Shown here piece by piece: positions 28,492-38,485 of a DNA stretch of 64,000 nt. This DNA comes from CAZHNW01 sp942491575 (lineage in GTDB: Bacteria; Spirochaetota; UBA4802; UBA5550), in NCBI GenBank assembly GCA_942491575.1, contig CALOBT010000025.1, positions 1,736,001 to 1,800,000 of the forward strand. Direction: 5' to 3'. Each line of letters opens with the position of its first letter. Position 1 is the stretch's first letter. Below the pieces are notes generated by a model, which had not been told where the DNA came from, made no database searches, and was given only the letters and a program-made list of their open reading frames with translations. Made by a program: the position numbers and the translations under genes.

Positions 28492-29418
28492 GTGAAACGT
28501 ACGCAAATATTTTTCAGCGTTACCGCTATACTTATATTTACATTTATTATATCATGCACCAAAACTGACAGTACCGGCAAGGGTATTATCACCTTCACCG
28601 TCGGGACCGTCACCATTACCGATACAACAGGCAAAAAACACACCGCACAGGTAACCGATACCGTAGCCCCCGGCGCCATTATCACCACTGGCCCCTCATC
28701 TGAGGCCACCATACAGGTAAACCGCCTGGGACTGCTGAGGGTGCTTCAAAACTCGAGGATCGCCCTCACTTCCCTCTTCGAAAAAAAGAAAGGAAGTATG
28801 GTACAGGTTGACAGGGGATCCCTTTTTTCGAAAATCACAAAGATGAAAAAGGGGGGGAAGTTCCAGGTTAAGACCCCTACATCACTAGCCTCGGTACGCG
28901 GAACAGAATTCCTCACCAAGTATAACGCAGGGGATAAAATCGCAACCGTGTCACTGAAGTCAGGATCAGTTGAAGTCGTTTCCACCACAGAAACAAAAGC
29001 TGTCCCCAAAAAGGTTATCAGCCCCGGGGAAGTTGCAATCGTCAAGATGTCAAAAACCGAAATCAAAAAACAGACTCCGGGTGAAACACTTGAACTGGAG
29101 AAACTGAGCCTGCACCCCTTCATCGAAAGGGCCGGTAAAAAGAACAGAGATGAAATCAATAAAGAAATCGATTCTATAAAAGGGAAGGAAGTTGAACTCG
29201 AGAAAGAGATTAATAAATCTCAGGATCTCAGCAAACTACCGCCGCTTGATCGTCTCCGTGCCATGGGACGCACCCTGACTAAACTGCACCTGCGTGATGG
29301 CAGCAAACTAATCGGGAATGTTAAATCTCAAAATGCAAAGGTAATCCGCCTGGATAACGGGATACGGGTACTGACAATTCCGAAATCAGATATTATCCGG
29401 CGTGAGCCGGTACGCTGA
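28492..29418 (+). CDS. FecR-domain lipoprotein with C-terminal LKDG-like module
   Basis: The 308-aa protein has a lipoprotein signal with lipobox IISC (Cys about residue 22). The FecR domain spans about 35-185, with the VQVDRGSLFSKI and TPTSLASVRGTEF segments that define it. A charged helix follows (about 225-260). The C-terminus LHLRDGSKLIGNVKSQNAK is a small beta module also found twice in the next gene product. GTG start with GGGGAG upstream. FecR-domain proteins of this type are common in spirochaete envelopes; no FecI sigma factor is adjacent, so a structural role is more likely than iron signalling. Confidence 0.85.
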   Translation: MKRTQIFFSVTAILIFTFIISCTKTDSTGKGIITFTVGTVTITDTTGKKHTAQVTDTVAPGAIITTGPSSEATIQVNRLGLLRVLQNSRIALTSLFEKKKGSMVQVDRGSLFSKITKMKKGGKFQVKTPTSLASVRGTEFLTKYNAGDKIATVSLKSGSVEVVSTTETKAVPKKVISPGEVAIVKMSKTEIKKQTPGETLELEKLSLHPFIERAGKKNRDEINKEIDSIKGKEVELEKEINKSQDLSKLPPLDRLRAMGRTLTKLHLRDGSKLIGNVKSQNAKVIRLDNGIRVLTIPKSDIIRREPVR

Positions 29419-29434
29419 CGGGAAGGAAATTATA

Positions 29435-30289
29435 ATGAAAAAGATTTACTTTATTTTCCTGCTGCTCATGCTGTTTCCATTTGCATTAAGCGCAGAGGTT
29501 ATCTACCTGAAAGACGGTCAGGTTGTAAACGGTGCAATCATTAACGAGGATACTGCTTCAATCACGGTAAAGACCAAGTATGAAACAAAACGAATTCTAC
29601 GCGCATCCATCCAGCGCATCCTCTTCGGGGAGCGCCAGATGGAGACGCAGTACATCCTCATGAAAAACGGTGATGTAATCAAGGGATTCCTTGTTGATCA
29701 GGATTCGAAAAAGGTAATCATCAGGGACGAAAAAAAATCGAAAAGAGAGAGGATCCTCTATAAGTCTGACATCAAGCAGATGTCCCGGGAAGAGATCAGC
29801 CCCCTCTTCCCCGACATGACACTCCGGATTGGACTCTTTTATCCCTTCAACAGCGGCGGTTCAAAGGGGGAATACACCATGTTTTACGGTGCAGGAAGTT
29901 CAATCAATTTTCCATGGATAGAGAATATGCGGGTTTACTTTGAACTCGGATTCATACGGAGTACCGCCTCAGACACCGTTGCCCCTTTCAATGAGCTATA
30001 TCTTATTATGGTTCCCCTGACGGCAAGTTTCACCTACCGAATACCGGCAGGCTTTATTGAGATAGTACCGAAACTGGGGGGGGGACTTTCCGTAACCAGC
30101 TTCAATAACGGTGAAGGAAAAACCTTCACCGGGGCTGACGGGGTGCTGAGTGCCGGAACCGGCCTCATCTACCCGATAATAAAACGAACCCTGTATCTGA
30201 GCCTGTGGAGTGAATACACCCTTTTTATAGAAAAAAGCACCATGCTTCATTCAATGATACTGAGTGGCAGCGTCAGTTATCGATTCTAA
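29435..30289 (+). CDS. outer-membrane beta-barrel protein with two N-terminal LKDG repeats
   Basis: The 284-aa protein has a signal peptide (1-19). Residues about 20-115 contain two copies of a module (IYLKDGQVVNGAIINEDTAS and ILMKNGDVIKGFLVDQDSKK) related to the C-terminal end of the preceding FecR lipoprotein. Residues 130-284 look like a barrel ending in SGSVSYRF with terminal Phe. The ATG at 29435 follows a GGAAGG site. The gene lies 16 bp after the FecR gene, so both form an operon. Confidence 0.8.
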   Translation: MKKIYFIFLLLMLFPFALSAEVIYLKDGQVVNGAIINEDTASITVKTKYETKRILRASIQRILFGERQMETQYILMKNGDVIKGFLVDQDSKKVIIRDEKKSKRERILYKSDIKQMSREEISPLFPDMTLRIGLFYPFNSGGSKGEYTMFYGAGSSINFPWIENMRVYFELGFIRSTASDTVAPFNELYLIMVPLTASFTYRIPAGFIEIVPKLGGGLSVTSFNNGEGKTFTGADGVLSAGTGLIYPIIKRTLYLSLWSEYTLFIEKSTMLHSMILSGSVSYRF

Positions 30290-30338
30290 ACGCCGCCGAA
30301 GAACATGTTTTCTGTGAACTGATAGAACGAGGAGAACA

Positions 30339-33266
30339 ATGAAAAAAAATTTATTATTTTTTCTCTTAAACGCTTTTATTATCATACTGATAACATCAGG
30401 CTGCGGCGATGCCCCCCTGACTAATGCCCAGGATTTTATACCGAACAGGGCACCTGTGATTTCTGACCTTGGCAGCAATCTTCCGGAGGGGGCAGTCGAC
30501 TACCTCGTCCCCGGTATGGTCATCGATATTACCCTTTCCGCTGCGGATCCGGAGAACGAAGCATTGAATATTGAATTTTCATCTGACTATGGAAGTTTCA
30601 GAAACCAGGCTACCGCCGACGGCATCACCACCATAGAATTCATAATTGGAGAGAATATTCTTGGCGATGTGAGCGTCACCATTACCGTCGATATTACCGA
30701 TGCATCAGGGGCCCGCTCAACCAGGACCCACAACCTCGGAACAGGGAAATCAGGGCCGACAATTTCAGAAACAGGTACCCCTAACCGGTACACGCGTCCA
30801 TATTCAGGTGACGTTGCCGACGAAAGAACTTTTATATTCACCTCTGACAGTGACGGCATCTACCAGATACAGGTAAACCAGTCAGAGGAGGACATTGCAT
30901 TCAACAAGGATGAGGCGGTATACCTTTACTATGTGAATGAAGCGGATACCATCGAAGTTATAGTCAACGAAGTGACTGCCGTCCCGGCGGTAAAACTGGA
31001 CTCCGAGGGAAAATACATTGTCCATGTAATCTTTAAGGACTTCTTAGACCAGACACAACAGTTCAGCAAAGTAATTATTGTAGACGGAAGTCCTCCGGAT
31101 GCGGGAAGCATCACCTGCCCTAAAGAATTTACCAATATCGCAACAACAGATCTTACTATTTCGGCAAATTGCGATCCTGAAACGGAGAGTCCCATTACCC
31201 ATATGTGGTTCTCCAACGACGATTCAGTTTTCAGCAATCTTGATGATGCAGTATGGGAGCCCTATACTACCACCAGGGCAAACTGGGCCATTGACGGTTC
31301 GGTTGATGGAGAAAAAACAATCTTCGCTCTATTTAAAGATCAGGCAGGAAATACCACTACTGCCGTTACGCCCATTACCGGTTCTATAACCCTGGACCGC
31401 CTGGCACCCACGGGAAGTATAGATATAATACCGGATAGAACGAACAGTTCCGGTATCGTCATTACCCCAGATGGCGACCCAGACCTGAGCGGAATAACAG
31501 ATGTGGCCTTTTCCGACTCCTCAACGGGCCCCTGGAACTGGGTGGCGATGCCTGTCGCGGGCTCAAATGTCATTTACATCCTCCCCTCTTTAACCGAAGG
31601 TACCAAAACCGTCTATGCGGCATACCGGGACATGGCAGGAAATATATCCGCCAATCAAATAAGTGATACGGTAGAGGTTGACCTGACGCCGCCTGCCGAA
31701 GTAAAGGGACTTACTGCAGATCCCTTCAACCACAGGATTGAACTAAGCTGGAGCAATCCCGGCGATATGGACCTTGCTCAAATTATTATTTGTCGTGAAA
31801 CAGGAAAACTACCCACTACGATAACAAAAACAAATATAATTAAAACAATAACCAACAAGGATAGTTCCCATTCCGACAATTCCATATCTCTTATCAATGG
31901 TTCCTCCTACGGCTACCTGATAGTGACACAGGATTCAGTTGGAAACAGGTCATCCGGTTCTCAAATAATGGCAACACCGATAAACCATGCCCCCAATATC
32001 CCGGTAGAGTTTAAAATCGCGGCACAGGCATCGGATCAGTTTACACTTTCATGGAATCACGCAACTCCCCTTGATCTGGATAATGATGAAGTAACCTACC
32101 AGATTTCAGCCAATAGCGACGGGGGTGAAAAATATACAATAATTGAAAATACCATCCCCTCCACTAAAACCTCTTTTACTATATTTAAAAATGAACTTTT
32201 GGAGAAAATAGGGAATTCGGCTATCTACTATATTACTATATCCGCCATTGATTCGGAAAACCTCTTCAGCGGCCACTCCGATCAACTAGAGTATCTGCTC
32301 GTCTATGAAACTGCCTTTTACACCGATACTGACATTAATTTTAAAAAGGTAAGTGCAGACACCAATACTGCCTTTGTGATAGATTCAACCTCAGGCAATC
32401 TGCTCAATTTCGATATTACGGATAAGTCCAGCATTACAGCCAACACAAAATTGAACGCCCCGGGCTTCAAGGTCGATTTTGCCACGGCCACAATAGATAC
32501 AATGACAATTCTTTCTGGCACAACCGGATTAACCAGCAATAACATTAATGTCTACGCCTACAACCAGTTAAACGGCATGGACAATCCGGACCTCATCACA
32601 TTTGGAACCAGCAGTTCCCTTGCGACAAGCCTTGCCGTTGAAAGCACCTTTCTATTGATAGGCGCCAATGACGGATTTTATACAAAGAACAAGGCCGGAG
32701 AAGTTGTAAAATTAAATCTTGGGGGATTGAAAGCATTTTATAATATCACGGGTATTGTCTACGACACAAACCTCTACCTGGCATGTCACGGAATGATAGA
32801 AGACTCTAAATATTACAATAACGGCATCTATATCATTGAGCCGGAGGAACCGGGTCCCTTCGGAGAAACCGGTTTCAACACCCCCTACCTGGTGAGGCCT
32901 TCAAAGCTTGCCAGTTTCAGGGCCATGGGCATTGCCGCTGCTGATGGATTTATTTATGTGGTCGGTACTGCCGATGGGGAGGGTACGTCTGGCTTTTATG
33001 TTCTTGGCAGCAAGGGCACCGATATTGGAAGCTATCAACACAAGGACATGCAGTCACCTCAGGGTGTGGCGGTAATAAATGAATATGCATTTGTCGCCGC
33101 AGGCTCCAGCGGTATGGCTATTATTGACATTTCAACTCCTGAGACCCCTTCCCTCTACAGTTTTATCAACAATCATGAGGCATGGGATTTCGCAGTGGTG
33201 GAAAATTATCTGGTTGTCGCCGCAGGAAGTAACGGTCTCCGTGTATACCTTGTACCGGAACCGTAA
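30339..33266 (+). CDS. large surface lipoprotein with Ig-like, FN3 and LVIVD beta-propeller regions
   Basis: The 975-aa protein has a lipobox SGC (Cys about residue 22). Residues about 35-145 resemble a cadherin/Ig-like domain. About 150-440 holds repeated bacterial Ig-like segments with GSI..DRTAPTGS and LTPPAEVKGL-type junctions. About 440-650 holds two FN3-type domains. About 660-975 forms a propeller of LVIVD-type repeats (AVINEYAFVAAGSSGMAIID, then FAVVENYLVVAAGSNGL). It is probably exposed on the outer membrane and binds a polymer or partner. It follows the barrel gene by 49 bp and may be the third operon member. Confidence 0.8.
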   Translation: MKKNLLFFLLNAFIIILITSGCGDAPLTNAQDFIPNRAPVISDLGSNLPEGAVDYLVPGMVIDITLSAADPENEALNIEFSSDYGSFRNQATADGITTIEFIIGENILGDVSVTITVDITDASGARSTRTHNLGTGKSGPTISETGTPNRYTRPYSGDVADERTFIFTSDSDGIYQIQVNQSEEDIAFNKDEAVYLYYVNEADTIEVIVNEVTAVPAVKLDSEGKYIVHVIFKDFLDQTQQFSKVIIVDGSPPDAGSITCPKEFTNIATTDLTISANCDPETESPITHMWFSNDDSVFSNLDDAVWEPYTTTRANWAIDGSVDGEKTIFALFKDQAGNTTTAVTPITGSITLDRLAPTGSIDIIPDRTNSSGIVITPDGDPDLSGITDVAFSDSSTGPWNWVAMPVAGSNVIYILPSLTEGTKTVYAAYRDMAGNISANQISDTVEVDLTPPAEVKGLTADPFNHRIELSWSNPGDMDLAQIIICRETGKLPTTITKTNIIKTITNKDSSHSDNSISLINGSSYGYLIVTQDSVGNRSSGSQIMATPINHAPNIPVEFKIAAQASDQFTLSWNHATPLDLDNDEVTYQISANSDGGEKYTIIENTIPSTKTSFTIFKNELLEKIGNSAIYYITISAIDSENLFSGHSDQLEYLLVYETAFYTDTDINFKKVSADTNTAFVIDSTSGNLLNFDITDKSSITANTKLNAPGFKVDFATATIDTMTILSGTTGLTSNNINVYAYNQLNGMDNPDLITFGTSSSLATSLAVESTFLLIGANDGFYTKNKAGEVVKLNLGGLKAFYNITGIVYDTNLYLACHGMIEDSKYYNNGIYIIEPEEPGPFGETGFNTPYLVRPSKLASFRAMGIAAADGFIYVVGTADGEGTSGFYVLGSKGTDIGSYQHKDMQSPQGVAVINEYAFVAAGSSGMAIIDISTPETPSLYSFINNHEAWDFAVVENYLVVAAGSNGLRVYLVPEP

Positions 33267-33267
33267 A

Positions 33268-35262
33268 TTAGTTCTCCACGGGGAGGACCACCGTAAATGT
33301 GGTTCCTTCCCCTTCCTTACTTTCCACATCAATGGTGCCGCCATGCTGCTCAATAATACCGTAGATTACCGCCAGGCCCAGCCCTGTTCCTTCCCCGGAC
33401 TGTTTAGTGGTAAAGAATGGATCAAAAATTTTATCAATATTTTCCCTGCTTATGCCGGTCCCGGTATCGGTAACGGTAACAACGACAGCCCCCCTTGATC
33501 TGCTGAAAACGGTTTTTACAATGAGACTCCCCCCATCGGGCATTGCATGGGCTGCGTTTTCACAGAGATTATTAAAAACCGACCGCATCTGATTGAGATC
33601 AAGGGACATGTCCGGCACAGTAACATCAAGATTTTTGACGAAGGAAATATTTTGAAAGTTCATATGCGGTTTCAGCAGGTTCAGTGTTTCATTTATTATG
33701 TCATTCAGATTTGCTCTGACCTTTTCGACCTGGGTATCCCGTGCAAAGTTAAGAAGGCCCCGTACTATTTTTCGGCATCTCATGGTTTCCCCGACGATAG
33801 TTTCAAGGTCTTCCACATATTCTGTATCTTCAAGGTCTTCCTTCAGAAGGCTGCTGTAGGTTAGGACACCCGTAAGGGGATTATTGATTTCATGGGCAAT
33901 TCCGCTGGCCATGCGTCCCAGGGAGGCAAGCTTTTCCGATTGAATAAGGGCCTTTTTGGTTTTGACAAGCTGTCCATATGAATCGGAGAGTTCTCCCGCG
34001 GTCTTCTTTAATGTTTCGATCATGTAAGGAAGACACATCTCACTTTCTGCCAGTCCCATATGAATTGCGATGGCATGTTCGATGCAGGTGTCATAGCCGC
34101 ATGCTCCGCAGTTCAGTTCGTCGCGGGGATTAAACTTCCCCTTTCGTTGTAGAATTGTCTTCAACTGTGAACGCGTAGGAACAGGCAAACGATGATCATT
34201 GTCATGAAAAATAACGGAAATATCGAGATCATCAAACTGCCTCATTTCCTTTTCCCATTTTTCCAGATCAGTTTCAGCATACCGTTTACGGGCATAGGCG
34301 GCAACATATCCCCGTTTAGTGAGGCGGGGAAGTTTAGTAGTCATACCAGAGCCGCTGATACAGCCGTTACAGCAGAGAAGTTCGAGAAGTCCAACCTCAT
34401 GAAGCTGGGATTCAAATTCACGGATAGCATGAACAAATTCCTTTGTGCCATCCGCGGCAATTATATTCGTAGAAAAAAGGTCTTCCTTCAATTCAGATGC
34501 CTGAAGCATTCCCCTGCCTATAGGATAGATCGCCCCCTTTCCTGAAAGTGGCGGATCAAATTCGCTGCGATCTGTTGTCCCGGGAGTTATCCCATTTTTT
34601 TCAAAGAGTTCGTGAAGCTCTCTGAAGGTGAGTACTTCCTTTACGTCACCTGTAATATCAGGCCTGATAGCCTCTTCTTTTTTTGCAAGACATGGACCGA
34701 TAAAAACAATATCAACATCATCACCGTGAAGTTCATGAATTGCCCTGGCTGCCGCAACCATGGGTGAAGCAATTGCCGCAAGATTTTTAACCAGGGTCGG
34801 GTGGTACCGTTCGACATAGGAGACGATTGCCGGACAGGTCGTTGCAATATAATTTTTATCGTGATTTTCCGAAACAAGTTTCCGGTACTCCCTGGAAACA
34901 AGATCTGCACCAAAGGCAACTTCCAGGACGAGATCAAAACCGAGGCTGCGGATCATTCCTACAACATTTTTATAGTGAACATCCGGGAACTCCGCGGGAA
35001 AACTGGGGGCAATAATCGCTGCAATTTTGCGATCTGACACGAGAAGTTGCTCAACCTCCTGTATGGAACTCCGGGTTTCCTTGGCCTCCTGGGTACATAC
35101 CCGTACGCAGTTGCCGCAGCCGATACAGCGCTCAATTATAACTTCCGCCTGCCCGCCTGAAATTTTAATAGCCTTGGCGGGGCATTCCCGTACGCAGGAA
35201 TAACAGACACGGCAACGTTCCTGTATTGTTTTAACCAGTGGTTTTCGGGATTCAAGGGCCAT
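33268..35262 (-). CDS. sensory [FeFe]-hydrogenase-like domain fused to a histidine kinase
   Basis: The 664-aa soluble protein has two [4Fe-4S] ferredoxin motifs (C17/C20/C23/C27; C46/C49/C52/C56), then an Fe-hydrogenase large-subunit domain (about 75-340). H-cluster ligands are kept: C143 (ATTCP), C191 (GPCLAKK), C297 and C301 (LLCCNGC). The catalytic TSCCP motif is changed so that the proton-shuttle Cys is Thr, as in sensory rather than catalytic enzymes. A four-Cys FeS domain follows (C385/C388/C393/C410), then HisKA with H457 (GIAHEINNP) and HATPase_c with GEGTGLGL. It probably senses H2 or redox state and phosphorylates an unlinked regulator. It converges on the surface lipoprotein gene, stops 1 bp apart. 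Confidence 0.85.
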   Translation of the reverse strand: MALESRKPLVKTIQERCRVCYSCVRECPAKAIKISGGQAEVIIERCIGCGNCVRVCTQEAKETRSSIQEVEQLLVSDRKIAAIIAPSFPAEFPDVHYKNVVGMIRSLGFDLVLEVAFGADLVSREYRKLVSENHDKNYIATTCPAIVSYVERYHPTLVKNLAAIASPMVAAARAIHELHGDDVDIVFIGPCLAKKEEAIRPDITGDVKEVLTFRELHELFEKNGITPGTTDRSEFDPPLSGKGAIYPIGRGMLQASELKEDLFSTNIIAADGTKEFVHAIREFESQLHEVGLLELLCCNGCISGSGMTTKLPRLTKRGYVAAYARKRYAETDLEKWEKEMRQFDDLDISVIFHDNDHRLPVPTRSQLKTILQRKGKFNPRDELNCGACGYDTCIEHAIAIHMGLAESEMCLPYMIETLKKTAGELSDSYGQLVKTKKALIQSEKLASLGRMASGIAHEINNPLTGVLTYSSLLKEDLEDTEYVEDLETIVGETMRCRKIVRGLLNFARDTQVEKVRANLNDIINETLNLLKPHMNFQNISFVKNLDVTVPDMSLDLNQMRSVFNNLCENAAHAMPDGGSLIVKTVFSRSRGAVVVTVTDTGTGISRENIDKIFDPFFTTKQSGEGTGLGLAVIYGIIEQHGGTIDVESKEGEGTTFTVVLPVEN

Positions 35263-35727
35263 ATGCTTTCACCTTCCAGCAGATTATACACTCATGCGGG
35301 AAATTTTATATCATCAGTTTTAGATTAAGGTAAAATCTTTTCAGCTTTGTAAATTTTTGATGCAGCTCTGTGCAAACCTTACAATTAAGATACTAATATT
35401 ATTAACCAGCGTCACGCCTTTTAGGTTACAGGTCAATAATTTATCGTAAAGCATTGACATCCTCTACTTCTCAAAAAAAAAGAGTTGTTCAATAAAGCGT
35501 TGTTTTCCAGGGATAATTCTCAAAAAGAGCAATTTTGACATATTCCCACAATTAGTCAGTTTCCCTCATAGATTAAAAGCCCGAAGCGATATTGTTTAAC
35601 AAATAACTCTTGTTTAAAGAATATACGTTCACATTTATAAAGGTGAAGGAAAAATTATTGTTTGTTTATCAATAATTAAAAAGCCCTGACTTCCCCTGTA
35701 CAAAAAATCATCTTTCAGGGAAAAAGA
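35263..35727. other. 465-bp intergenic region
   Basis: A/T-rich spacer between the starts of the hydrogenase-like kinase and the end of a secreted-protein gene. It holds two similar TTCTCAAAAA...GAG stretches near 35467 and 35517 and a weak 6-bp inverted repeat (35684-35689 with 35715-35720) that could end the leftward secreted-protein transcript. No gene is seen. Confidence 0.4.
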
Positions 35728-38262
35728 TTATTGAATGTCTACCACAGTCTTGATTCCCTCCCTGGTAAATTCAAGATTTACCATGAGTTGCTTCGTTGAA
35801 AAAAAACGTTGAAAGGTGTCCCCTTTTTTTATTTTTTCAACGGAGACCACCTTTGTAATTCCGTTTCCATAGATTGAATTTTCGATCCTTCCGCTTTTTT
35901 TATTTAATGAATACCTGCCACCGGAGGGGCACTGCAGTTCAAATCCGAAAGAATCAAATGCTGCCCTGTTGATGTCTTTTGCATTCCTGAAAATATTTTC
36001 AAAGAGGCGATAGGTACCATAATTATTTATACTGGCTTCGCGTGCCGATTCCATCATGTTCAGGACATACATACTTTTCTCTTTATTAATCCTGGCGGGC
36101 ATGAATTTTGCCCTGACATTTCCTTTCAAATTATTATCACCTGCTTCTTCAGCCCCGTCGATAATCCTGTACATATATTCATCTGTACTTGTCATTACAT
36201 AATGCCCCTTATGGACTGTGGTAAAAACACGAAACTTCAATATTCCAAAAAAAGAGAATTTAGTAACATTAATTTTTTTACCATGGTGTTCAATATAATA
36301 ACGGTCTACGGCAAAATCATTACCAATGGAGCGTGAAAGCTGTAATGTATTTCTCTCGAATCGGTTTATCAATTTTGCAGACTGTTTGGGATCCCGCAGA
36401 GGCAGAGAAATACTGATGGGATGAAACAGTGACCATGCGGCAATCACCGGTAGAATATATTTTGTTCTAAACCTGCTCCCGGAAAAAACCTTTGAAAGCT
36501 GCGCCGCATCAAAATCAACCATAGGTTTTGCATCGAGCATCCCGATTCGGATCTGGTTTCTAAAAATATCAGAAAAGTGCATACCCGCATTACCCCTCCT
36601 GCCGCCGGAGAATATTTGCTGAAACATTCCGCCCTTCAGAATACGCTCATTAAATTTGGCTGAAACACTCATCACCTCTCCGGGAATCCTAATACCAGCT
36701 TCATCGAGCATAATAGATTTCCCGCCGAAAATCTGAGTTACAGATTGGTATATGGAATTATTAATCAGTGGGAGAATACATGTTTCAATTTTAGTTTTCC
36801 CGTCGCTTTGTCTTATACGAATACCAATGGGATCAAAATATTCACGCCAGTAATTATTATATTCATTCAGGAAGTTTTTATAACCGGCTGCCTCTGCCTT
36901 TGAGACTTCCGTTAATTTTTCATCGATATTTGCTTTAAAATAACCCATTTTGCCCCAGGTATCACTGACAACTGCAAATGAATCTTTATCGAATCTAAGA
37001 CCCTCGAAACCTTTAAGTTCTTCAGGGGAAAATTCCTTTTCAAGGTCCTTGAGGCTCCGGGGACGTTTTCCGTACAACTGAAAATAGAAGAGTCCTAAAC
37101 GTTCCAGTTCAGCCATGCGTTTTGCCTCATGCATTCTCCTGGCTTCCTTAATGCGCACCTGCGGCCCCACAAGGTAACGGATGAATGAATCAGATAGATA
37201 GAGAAAGGCATCTTCTTTTTCATCACCGGCGGGATAAATCGAACGCATGTATTTAAAATCCCAGGCATCAGCCAGTGCCGCATGTTGTTTATTGCTAGTT
37301 GCAATAATTGTTTTGATTGCTGCTTTGGAATTAGATATTATGACTGTTTTTTTATCCAGGCTTACCATATAGGAACAGACTACACGGTTTTCACTTTCAA
37401 GGGCTTCAACATTTTTACCGGAAATTTTAATTCTTGTAAACCTGGCATCATGGCTTTTCACATAGTCTTCACGATAGCCATTAATCTTTTTGTAAAATAT
37501 TGACGGCCTTTTTAATTTATAGATAAAACTGACATCACACCCCATTCTTATGAAAGGATCAGATCCGACAACAGCCATTTCTTCGATGACATGGTCATAA
37601 AATTTACGGGCCCACTTATTTTCAACAATTGCCAGCTGGGTTAAAATTTTCCTTTTTACTTTAAAATCTACTGATTTGGGCACAGTCCGCTGATAAACAG
37701 CCCCCCCGACCTGGTTTAAATAATCAAAAAAATTGAGAGCCCCGTCCATGTTGCTGAAATGGAAATAATAAAAATCTTCTGGAGCTATTTTGGCAAGGAG
37801 ATAGGACTTGTACTTCCTTCCTTTCATCATCTGACTGAATGGATGGGACCTGACTGTTGGCCCCTGCAGGGTTGAAACGGGAACACCATCCCCACCGTCG
37901 CCTGATGCCGTGATGGTGTTCAGCTGGAGGGATTCACGTATTGCCAGACCGCCGCTCAGCAGGGAATAATAATCGAAATCCCCGCCTCGACGCCGACGAC
38001 GGCTCCAGTGTCTTCCCTTGTTAGTGAGCAGAAACTGATTGATTGGAGTTTTCGGTTTGATATTATATTTATCTTTCAGGTAATACAAAAATTTTTCGGA
38101 GTAGCCGAGGTGGTCTCCACGCAGGCAGTATATCCGGTATAGCTGATCAGCAATTTTCTGGCGTCGTTGCTGCAATCTTATTTCAGCAGATGAATCTGAG
38201 TAAAGACTTGTGGAGCAGAGTAATAGAATAATAATTACAATCGAACCGCGTCGGCTTATCAT
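35728..38262 (-). CDS. large exported protein of unknown function
   Basis: The 844-aa protein has a signal peptide (about 1-22, SLYSDSS). A basic RRRRRGG stretch occurs near residue 90. The remainder is a mix of helices and strands without a recognised enzyme motif; the overall pattern of repeated domains with long substrate-free segments recalls DUF3352-type proteins, but this is weak. The ATG at 38262 has GGAGGA upstream, better than the in-frame start at 38277. Monocistronic. Confidence 0.65.
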   Translation of the reverse strand: MISRRGSIVIIILLLCSTSLYSDSSAEIRLQQRRQKIADQLYRIYCLRGDHLGYSEKFLYYLKDKYNIKPKTPINQFLLTNKGRHWSRRRRRGGDFDYYSLLSGGLAIRESLQLNTITASGDGGDGVPVSTLQGPTVRSHPFSQMMKGRKYKSYLLAKIAPEDFYYFHFSNMDGALNFFDYLNQVGGAVYQRTVPKSVDFKVKRKILTQLAIVENKWARKFYDHVIEEMAVVGSDPFIRMGCDVSFIYKLKRPSIFYKKINGYREDYVKSHDARFTRIKISGKNVEALESENRVVCSYMVSLDKKTVIISNSKAAIKTIIATSNKQHAALADAWDFKYMRSIYPAGDEKEDAFLYLSDSFIRYLVGPQVRIKEARRMHEAKRMAELERLGLFYFQLYGKRPRSLKDLEKEFSPEELKGFEGLRFDKDSFAVVSDTWGKMGYFKANIDEKLTEVSKAEAAGYKNFLNEYNNYWREYFDPIGIRIRQSDGKTKIETCILPLINNSIYQSVTQIFGGKSIMLDEAGIRIPGEVMSVSAKFNERILKGGMFQQIFSGGRRGNAGMHFSDIFRNQIRIGMLDAKPMVDFDAAQLSKVFSGSRFRTKYILPVIAAWSLFHPISISLPLRDPKQSAKLINRFERNTLQLSRSIGNDFAVDRYYIEHHGKKINVTKFSFFGILKFRVFTTVHKGHYVMTSTDEYMYRIIDGAEEAGDNNLKGNVRAKFMPARINKEKSMYVLNMMESAREASINNYGTYRLFENIFRNAKDINRAAFDSFGFELQCPSGGRYSLNKKSGRIENSIYGNGITKVVSVEKIKKGDTFQRFFSTKQLMVNLEFTREGIKTVVDIQ

Positions 38263-38431
38263 AGTGTCCTCCATCAAATTTTTTAGATCATATTTTATGA
38301 TCGGCTGAAGTCAAACATAATAAAAAAAGGAGCGGCGTCAAATTGCACTGGCAGGAAATACTACTGCCTGAAAGCATTAGACCGCCACAATAAATATTAT
38401 CAGCATCAGCTTATGTAGAATAGAATTATAA

Positions 38432-38470
38432 ATATTGACAGAGACCTGGGAATATGCAAGACTTTTTAAA
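38432..38470 (+). repeat. dispersed repeat, copy A
   Basis: Contains TTGACAGAGACCTGGGAATA followed by TGCAAGACTTTTTAAA, related to copies at 40226-40257 and 45930-45967. It ends 15 bp before the start of the oxidoreductase gene and could act as its promoter region. Confidence 0.45.
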
Positions 38471-38485
38471 CCAAAGAGGTTACTC

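Noticed and set aside
35684..35720. inverted repeat CCCTGA/TCAGGG as a terminator
   Set aside because: Only 6 bp with a 25-nt loop and no clear T-run in the required direction.
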